Source: Actinomycetes bacterium (GTDB taxonomy: Bacteria > Actinomycetota > Acidimicrobiia > Acidimicrobiales > Palsa-688). Taken from it: 6,295 bases of DNA. Positions within the stretch are counted from its first letter, which is position 1. Every line of letters starts with the position of its first letter. Under the pieces are notes generated by a model, which was given only the letters and a program-made list of their open reading frames with translations, was not told where the DNA came from and did not search any database. The position numbers were made by a program, and so were the translations under genes. The stretch lies in assembly GCA_021819345.1 (NCBI GenBank), contig JAKARG010000196.1, forward strand, positions 1 through 6,295. Reading direction: 5' to 3'. Shown piece by piece: positions 1 to 3,258 of the stretch.

Positions 1-134
1 GCCAGCGCCTCCACGCTGCGCTCGGCCTGGCAGAGCAGGTCGAGCAGCTCGATCCGCTTGGGGTGCACGACCACCTTGCCGATGCGCGCCAGCTGCTCGT
101 AGAGATCGGCGCGGCGTCCCGAATCATTTTCCAT
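1..134 (-). CDS. ArsR-family transcriptional regulator, N-terminal part (runs off left edge)
   Basis: Reading the minus strand from an ATG at 134-132 gives 44 complete codons that remain open to the window edge. The segment LYEQLARIGKVVVHPKRIEL followed by LLDLLCQAERSVEAL is the typical first helix and helix-turn-helix entry of ArsR/SmtB repressors (pattern ARIGKAL-SPKRLELL-LL-xxERSVExLA). This exact flavour is common in ArsR proteins that carry a C-terminal rhodanese domain, but that part lies outside the window, so the fusion is only a possibility. Members of the family are dimeric repressors released by metals, arsenite or sulfur species. No Shine-Dalgarno sequence is seen before the ATG. 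A -10-like TATTCT at 148-143 would put transcription start on or next to the start codon, so the mRNA may be leaderless. Family call fairly sure; ligand unknown. Confidence 0.82.
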   Translation of the reverse strand, partial: MENDSGRRADLYEQLARIGKVVVHPKRIELLDLLCQAERSVEAL

Positions 135-148
135 AGATCTATAGAATA
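133..148. promoter_or_regulatory. Overlapping palindromes at the ArsR start: candidate operator and promoter
   Basis: An AT-rich island in very GC-rich DNA. ATAGATCTAT (133-142) and TCTATAGA (138-145) are both perfect palindromes and overlap by five bases; the first includes two bases of the ATG. On the minus strand TATTCT (148-143) is a -10-like hexamer eight bases before the ATG. On the plus strand TAGAAT (142-147) is equally -10-like and faces the methyltransferase remnant. No good -35 is visible for either. ArsR repressors usually bind an AT-rich inverted repeat over their own promoter, so autoregulation is the likely role. This is inferred, not shown. Confidence 0.5.
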
Positions 149-203
149 GTAGGCGCCGACGGACCGAGTGCGTCGCGGGAGCTGGACCACGAGGAGGACC
201 GAC

Positions 204-365
204 GTGCGGGCTCGAGCCAACCGGGCCGCACAGCCCTTCGAGGACCTCGCGGAGCGCTACGACGCCTGGTACGACACGGCCTCGGGACGGATGCTGTTCG
301 ACCTCGGGTCGCCGGGCTGGCCCGGCATCCGGCTCAAGGTCAGTGAGTGCGGTCAGCGGTGCTGA
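204..365 (+). pseudogene. Truncated class I methyltransferase-like remnant
   Basis: A GTG at 204 is preceded by GAGGAGG (191-197) at good distance and opens a frame of 53 codons. Residues 12-33 (PFEDLAERYDAWYDT, then SGRMLFD) match the N-terminal signature of small SAM-dependent methyltransferases (FDxLAxxYDxWYDTxxGRxLFD). The match stops at about position 303, before any SAM-binding glycine motif, and the remaining 20 residues look unrelated and end at 363-365. Intact relatives are usually around 200 residues or more, so this is a 5' fragment left by a deletion or rearrangement. Its tail overlaps the 3' end of the SHOCT gene on the other strand (340-365), which puts the breakpoint at the border of the copper block. 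It is divergent from the ArsR gene, so it may once have been under ArsR control. A functional short peptide is unlikely. Confidence 0.6.
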
Positions 366-654
366 CCGGGCGCTGGGCCCCTGGCATCGAGCGGTCGCGT
401 TCCTGTAAGAGGTCGCGTAGGCGGCGGTACTCCTCGGCGTCGATGTCGCCGAGCGCCAGACGCTCATCGAGGATGCGCTTCGGGTCGGCCGTGCCGGTCC
501 GGTCGCCTTGGGACCGCCCTCCATCGGGCCGACGCGTGACGGCCGTGACGAAATACCAGACCGCCCAGATGAGGACGCCCCAGAAAGCGACCATGGCGAG
601 TGCTCCGAGCAGCCAGCCCCACCAGTGGAACCCTCCTCCCCAGTACCACATCAT
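340..654 (-). CDS. Small Trp-rich SHOCT-domain membrane protein
   Basis: The 104-residue protein starts at ATG 654-652. AGGAGG (rc of 663-668), continuing as a full anti-SD match AGGAGGTGATC, lies eight bases upstream; this beats an in-frame ATG at 699, whose AGGAGG is only three bases away. Residues 3-14 are rich in aromatic residues and glycine (WYWGGG, HWWGW). Residues 15-40 form one membrane helix with further tryptophans. A charged linker follows, then a SHOCT domain at about 57-83 (DPKRILDERLALGDIDAEEY, then RRLRDLL). SHOCT is a short C-terminal helical module found on many small bacterial membrane proteins; its function is poorly known, with oligomerisation suggested. A TACCC-N5-GGGTA operator lies 58 bp upstream of the start, so copper control is inferred. 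Its last bases overlap the methyltransferase remnant. Gene call is sure; role unknown. Confidence 0.85.
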   Translation of the reverse strand: MMWYWGGGFHWWGWLLGALAMVAFWGVLIWAVWYFVTAVTRRPDGGRSQGDRTGTADPKRILDERLALGDIDAEEYRRLRDLLQERDRSMPGAQRPVSTADRTH

Positions 655-708
655 CGGGATCACCTCCTGCGACCCGAGATTCTCGGGGCGTGCTTCCATG
701 GTCCTCCT

Positions 709-726
709 CGATACCCGTGTGGGGTA
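709..726 (-). promoter_or_regulatory. Operator-like site A (CsoR/RicR type) facing the SHOCT gene
   Basis: On the minus strand this reads TACCC-CACAC-GGGTA-TCG: an exact TACCC-N5-GGGTA inverted repeat (726-712) followed by TCG. That is the pattern I recall for the RicR/CsoR copper regulon of mycobacteria. It lies between the SD region of the SHOCT gene and site B. TATCGA (713-708) could act as a weak -10 for the SHOCT gene, with transcription starting near 700; no clear -35 is seen. Confidence 0.65.
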
Positions 727-763
727 GGGGCGTTGGTCCTCGGCTGGTAAGGACGAACGGCCC

Positions 764-781
764 TACCCCCGGGGCGTATCG
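764..781 (+). promoter_or_regulatory. Operator-like site B (CsoR/RicR type) facing the cupredoxin group
   Basis: Reads TACCC-CCGGG-GCGTA-TCG, one mismatch from TACCC-N5-GGGTA, with the same TCG extension as site A but in the opposite orientation. It lies 22 bases upstream of the ATG at 800. Sites A and B both carry CCCTACCCC on the left arm, so they form a divergent pair back to back in the 145-bp region between the two gene groups. No convincing -35/-10 pair could be picked out here. Confidence 0.6.
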
Positions 782-799
782 GGGGCAGAGGATAGGCTT

Positions 800-1087
800 A
801 TGTTCTGGGTGATCGGCGTCGTTGTTGCCGCTGTGGTCGTCGCCCTCGGCGGCGGCGTGCTCGTCCGCTCGTGGGTCGACGGGGTGGGCGGTGTCCCTGT
901 CCGCTCACCGGGCATTCGGTGGTCGCTCCGGGCTGGAGTCCTGGGCTGCCCAACTGCGGTTGCCTTGGTTCCGGTTCCGGTTCCGGTTCCGGTTCCGGTT
1001 CCGGCTCCGGTTCCGGTTCCGGTTCCGGTTCGGAACGTGCCGGGCCGGTGCCATCCCCGGTGCATGGAGGAGGTGTCGCGATCATGA
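800..1087 (+). CDS. Hypothetical small membrane protein with Val-Pro repeat
   Basis: A 95-residue ORF starting at ATG 800, with AGAGGA (787-792) seven bases upstream. Residues 2-22 form a clean hydrophobic helix (FWVIGVVVAAVVVALGGGVL), then VRSW. From about residue 30 codon bias weakens. About residues 56-77 are a Val-Pro dipeptide run (one Ala-Pro) encoded by a GGTTCC microsatellite. The tail contains RCHPRC, a speculative metal-binding pair of cysteines around a histidine. The stop overlaps the cupredoxin start as ATGA (1084-1087), a translational-coupling arrangement that argues the frame is really translated. I do not recognise a family. The N-terminal third looks genuine; the rest could be a degraded gene or leader kept open by the repeat. 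The whole could also be a regulatory leader ORF for the cupredoxin. Confidence 0.5.
   Translation: MFWVIGVVVAAVVVALGGGVLVRSWVDGVGGVPVRSPGIRWSLRAGVLGCPTAVALVPVPVPVPVPVPAPVPVPVPVRNVPGRCHPRCMEEVSRS
967..1031 (+). repeat. GGTTCC hexanucleotide microsatellite, ten units plus a partial
   Basis: Ten consecutive hexamers run from 967 to 1026, followed by a partial GGTTC. Nine are GGTTCC and the seventh (1003-1008) is GGCTCC. Because the unit is six bases, gain or loss of copies never shifts frame. All three plus-strand frames stay open through it (Val-Pro, Gly-Ser and Arg-Phe dipeptides). It ends about 50 bases before the cupredoxin start codon, so copy-number change would alter the length of the upstream ORF and leader rather than switch a frame. 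Confidence 0.95.
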
Positions 1088-1956
1088 CGGTCACTGCCGA
1101 TCGCTCGACGACGGACCAGCCGCCGAGGCGACCTCGTCGTCGCTGGGTGGTGGTCGCGCTGGTCACTGGTGTGCTGGGGGCGGCCGGGCTCGGGACGGGC
1201 CTCGCCGTGTCGCTCGGCGGCTCGGAGCCCACGCCGGCGAGGTCCACTGCGGCCTCTTACGACTACTACCAGTCGGTGATGGGCCGCTACGGGTCGGGTT
1301 CGATGATGGGCGGCGGCTCGTATGGCTGGATGATGGGCCAGTCGGGCTACGCCTGGATGATGGGAGGCGCCGGTGCGCCCGAGTGGATGCGCGGCCAGGA
1401 CCTGCCGGGGTTCATGATGGGCGGCGCAACCGATCCCGGCAGGGTCATGGGTCGGCTCTTTGCCGACGCGCCGGGCCCGCGGGTGAGCCCGTCGGAGGCG
1501 TCCCGCCTGGGGAGCGAGGTGCCCGCAGGCGCGACGGCTGATCAGGCGGCCAACCGGCTCACCTTCACCTCCGCGGACGTGCACCTCGTCGTGCTCGCCA
1601 GTCCCTCGATGCCGGCGGAGAACTTCCGCATCGCCGGCATGACCAACCCGGCCGTCGTCGTGCCCAAGGGCGCCACGGTGTCGATCGAGCTCGTCAACGC
1701 CGACAGTGACATGGCCCACGGCCTGGTCGTCACTGCCTCAGGGGCGGCGTCGTCGTGGATGCCGATGATGACCGCTCCGCCGGCGTTTTCCGGCGCGGCG
1801 CTGTGGTTCCTCGGCGAGTCGACCTCGGCCGGCATGCACACCGGCACCCTCACCTTCACCGCCGGCACCTCGGGCACCTACCAGTACCTCTGCCCGGTCC
1901 CGGGCCACGCTCAAGAGGGGATGGCGGGCACCTTCGTCGTCTCGAACGGGAGCTGA
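1084..1956 (+). CDS. Membrane-anchored Met-rich rusticyanin-like cupredoxin
   Basis: The 290-residue protein starts at ATG 1084, with AGGAGG (1068-1073) ten bases upstream; the same frame is open further upstream through the hexamer repeat, but without a comparable start. An Arg/Pro-rich cytoplasmic tail (1-20) precedes one membrane helix (21-44), so the rest is extracytoplasmic. Residues 58-122 are rich in Met, Gly and Tyr/Trp, with MMG motifs; methionines fall at 66, 75, 84, 93, 102 and 111, exactly nine apart. About 160-290 is a cupredoxin fold with the complete type 1 copper set: His212 (DMAHG), then Cys270-x4-His275-x4-Met280 in YLCPVPGHAQEGM. The C-terminal pattern CPVPGHAxxGMxGxxVV closely resembles rusticyanin and sulfocyanin. 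Likely role: extracellular copper binding, Cu(I) buffering or oxidation, or electron transfer; which of these is inferred. It follows the 95-codon ORF with ATGA overlap, and the DUF3105 gene starts seven bases after it. Confidence 0.88.
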   Translation: MTVTADRSTTDQPPRRPRRRWVVVALVTGVLGAAGLGTGLAVSLGGSEPTPARSTAASYDYYQSVMGRYGSGSMMGGGSYGWMMGQSGYAWMMGGAGAPEWMRGQDLPGFMMGGATDPGRVMGRLFADAPGPRVSPSEASRLGSEVPAGATADQAANRLTFTSADVHLVVLASPSMPAENFRIAGMTNPAVVVPKGATVSIELVNADSDMAHGLVVTASGAASSWMPMMTAPPAFSGAALWFLGESTSAGMHTGTLTFTAGTSGTYQYLCPVPGHAQEGMAGTFVVSNGS

Positions 1957-1963
1957 CGCCGCG

Positions 1964-2826
1964 ATGGCGAGCCGGCGAGCCAGAGCCAACGCGGCGCGTC
2001 CGAAACGCGGTGCGGTCCCGGCGGCAGGGAGGCCCCGGCTGGTTGCGAGCGGGGCCGACCTGCGCCGGTCCCGTCACGATGAGCGCCAACGGGAACAGCT
2101 CGTGGCGCAGGCCAGACGCCGACGCCGCCGCGCCGCGTTGTGGGAAGGCGGCGGGCTGCTCGGCGTGGGACTGGCCGTGACGCTCACCGTCGTCCTCAAC
2201 AGCGCTGCGACCCCGAGCGGGCCGCGGCCGAAGCGCGAGGTGCCGGCACCACCGGTCGCCGCGGGCGCATCCGACGCCCAGCCCGCCGCGCTCATAGTGG
2301 CCAACACCACCGGCATCCCCGGCGTCGTCGCCTACGACACGACCGGCTGGCCGGCGGACCGGGATGACGGCCCGCGGCCGAGGCCCTCGGCCACACCCAC
2401 GTCGCCGGTCCGGTCGCCTACTCGGTCACCCCGCCCGTGGGGGGCGACCACAGCGGCGTCTGGCTGAACTGCGGCGTCTACGACCAGCCGGTGCCCAACA
2501 AGCGGGCCGTGCACGACCTCGAGCACGGGGCGGTGTGGATCACCTACCGACCGTCGCTGCCCGCCGCAGAGGCGCGCCAGCTCCAGGCGTTCGAGGCTCG
2601 CCAGTCGCTCGTCGGAGCGACCGGGTCCCGCTATGTCGACGTGAGCCCCTACCCGGGTCTCTCCTCGCCGATCGTCACCTCGTCGTGGGGCTCCCAGCTG
2701 CGTGTCAGCTCGCCCGCCGACCCGAGGCTCCAGCGATTCGTCGACACCTTCCGGACGAGCAGTACCTACATCCCCGAGCCCGGCGGGGAGTGCACCGCGG
2801 GTCTCGGCACGCCCCTGCAGCGCTGA
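1964..2826 (+). pseudogene. DUF3105 membrane protein gene with an internal frameshift
   Basis: Two frames together make one family-like protein. The first (1964-2467 as read) gives an Arg-rich cytoplasmic tail, a membrane helix at about residues 60-80 (GGGLLGVGLAVTLTVVL), then GIPGVVAYDTTGWPADRDDG. At 2371-2374 the homologous reading jumps to another frame: AAEALGHTHVAGPVAYSV, then TPPVGGDH, WLNCGVY, VHDLEHGAVW, SPYPGL, WGSQL and a final ECTAG, all hallmarks of DUF3105. A single base missing near GGCCCGCGG explains it; the repaired protein would be about 286 residues, normal for this architecture. In the first frame translation would end early at 2465-2467. Conserved His residues (HTH, GGDH, VHxLEH) and one Cys suggest metal binding, but the family's function is unknown to me. 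A sequencing error is as likely as a real mutation. It starts seven bases after the cupredoxin stop with only a weak GGGAG, so it is probably cotranscribed with the cupredoxin. Confidence 0.78.
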
Positions 2827-2846
2827 GGACGTCGACGGGATCGGAG

Positions 2847-2864
2847 CGATACCCACCATGGGTA
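2847..2864 (-). promoter_or_regulatory. Operator-like site C (CsoR/RicR type), no obvious target gene
   Basis: The core TACCC-ACCAT-GGGTA (2850-2864 on plus) is an exact TACCC-N5-GGGTA repeat; its arms extend to six perfect pairs (TACCCA/TGGGTA). Read on the minus strand it continues with the same TCG flank as sites A and B. It lies 24 bp after the DUF3105 stop and about 190 bp before copZ. No -10/-35 pair is evident around it. It may be an auxiliary operator for copZ or mark an unannotated transcript. Confidence 0.55.
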
Positions 2865-2986
2865 CAGGGACATCTCGGCGGACCAACGGGGTCGTGGGCC
2901 CGCCTGCGGTTGGCGTCAGCGAGCCTTGTGCCGCCCTTGTACTGGGGCGAGGGAGCCCGAACGCCGGAGGGACGACGAGTGGGGTC

Positions 2987-3014
2987 TTGACAACCCACTC
3001 CGGGTCAGGATAAT
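2987..3014 (+). promoter_or_regulatory. Strong sigma-70-type promoter of the copZ-copA-csoR operon
   Basis: A perfect -35 TTGACA (2987-2992) is separated by 16 bp from GATAAT (3009-3014), five of six matches to TATAAT. Transcription would start near 3021, about 34 bases before the copZ ATG. Such a near-consensus promoter in high-GC DNA implies strong expression when the repressor leaves. Confidence 0.8.
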
Positions 3015-3031
3015 ACCGGGGTAGGGTATAG
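3013..3031 (+). promoter_or_regulatory. Operator-like site D (CsoR/RicR type) over the copZ promoter
   Basis: Core TACCG-GGGTA-GGGTA (3014-3028) has one mismatch to TACCC-N5-GGGTA; the outer arms ATACC/GGTAT (3013-3017 and 3025-3029) pair perfectly. It overlaps the last base of the -10 and covers the expected transcription start, the position where a bound repressor would block RNA polymerase. CsoR encoded at the end of the same operon is the natural binder, giving autoregulation. Confidence 0.72.
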
Positions 3032-3054
3032 TTCAGGGACGAGAGGAGAGCGTC

Positions 3055-3258
3055 ATGGCAGAGACGATGACCTACAGCGTTGCGGGGATGACCTGCGACC
3101 ACTGCAAGCACGCCGTGTCGAGCGAGGTCGGTTCGGTCGCGGGCGTGGCCGGCGTCGAGGTGGACCTCGACACCAAGCTCGTGACGGTGACCGGCGAGGG
3201 CCTCGACGACCAGCAGCTGCGCGCCGCGATCGAAGAGGCCGGGTACGAGGCGTCGTGA
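3055..3258 (+). CDS. copZ: Copper chaperone, heavy-metal-associated (HMA) domain
   Basis: A 67-residue cytoplasmic protein that is a single HMA domain of the usual CopZ size. The metal loop is GMTCDHC, with Cys14 and Cys17 as the Cu(I) ligands. The rest follows the beta-alpha-beta-beta-alpha-beta pattern (V-EVDLDTKLVTV, then LRAAIEEAGYE). GAGGAG (3043-3048) lies six bases before the ATG. It should carry Cu(I) to the CopA N-terminal domain or platform and may also exchange metal with CsoR. It is the first gene after the strong promoter and operator D. Its TGA overlaps the copA ATG (TGATG), so the two are probably translationally coupled. Another soft metal is possible in principle, but CPC-type CopA and CsoR next door favour copper. 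Confidence 0.93.
   Translation: MAETMTYSVAGMTCDHCKHAVSSEVGSVAGVAGVEVDLDTKLVTVTGEGLDDQQLRAAIEEAGYEAS

Larger units (their letters stand above)
2827..3054. other. 228-bp non-coding region upstream of copZ
   Basis: No credible gene is seen here on either strand. It contains operator-like site C (2847-2864), about 120 bp of GC-rich sequence (2865-2986) in which I see nothing definable, then the copZ promoter and operator D. No hairpin with a T-tract was found after the DUF3105 stop, so transcription of the upstream group may stop by another route or read through. Confidence 0.6.

Noticed and set aside
655..699. Fifteen-residue N-terminal extension of the SHOCT protein from the ATG at 699
   Set aside because: Its AGGAGG is only three bases before that ATG, whereas the ATG at 654 has a full anti-SD match eight bases upstream.
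871..1083. Upstream extension of the cupredoxin frame through a Gly-Ser run
   Set aside because: The frame is open, but the ATG at 1084 has a strong SD and is followed by a normal cytoplasmic tail and membrane helix; an extension would put a Gly-Ser repeat before it with no support.
763..1719. Minus-strand open frame of 318 codons through the hexamer repeat
   Set aside because: Gly-Thr dipeptide run from the repeat and unrecognisable sequence; opposite the well-supported cupredoxin.
2366..2374. Programmed -1 frameshift in DUF3105
   Set aside because: GGC-CCG is not a canonical slippery heptamer and I saw no obvious downstream pseudoknot; a base deletion or sequencing error is simpler.
2648..2658. 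TACCCGGGTC inside the DUF3105 coding region as another operator
   Set aside because: It lacks the five-base spacer and encodes the conserved YPGL residues, so it is explained by coding.
2865..2986. CRISPR array, tRNA or other RNA gene in the non-coding stretch before copZ
   Set aside because: No spaced repeats, cloverleaf or other recognisable RNA structure was found on reading both strands.
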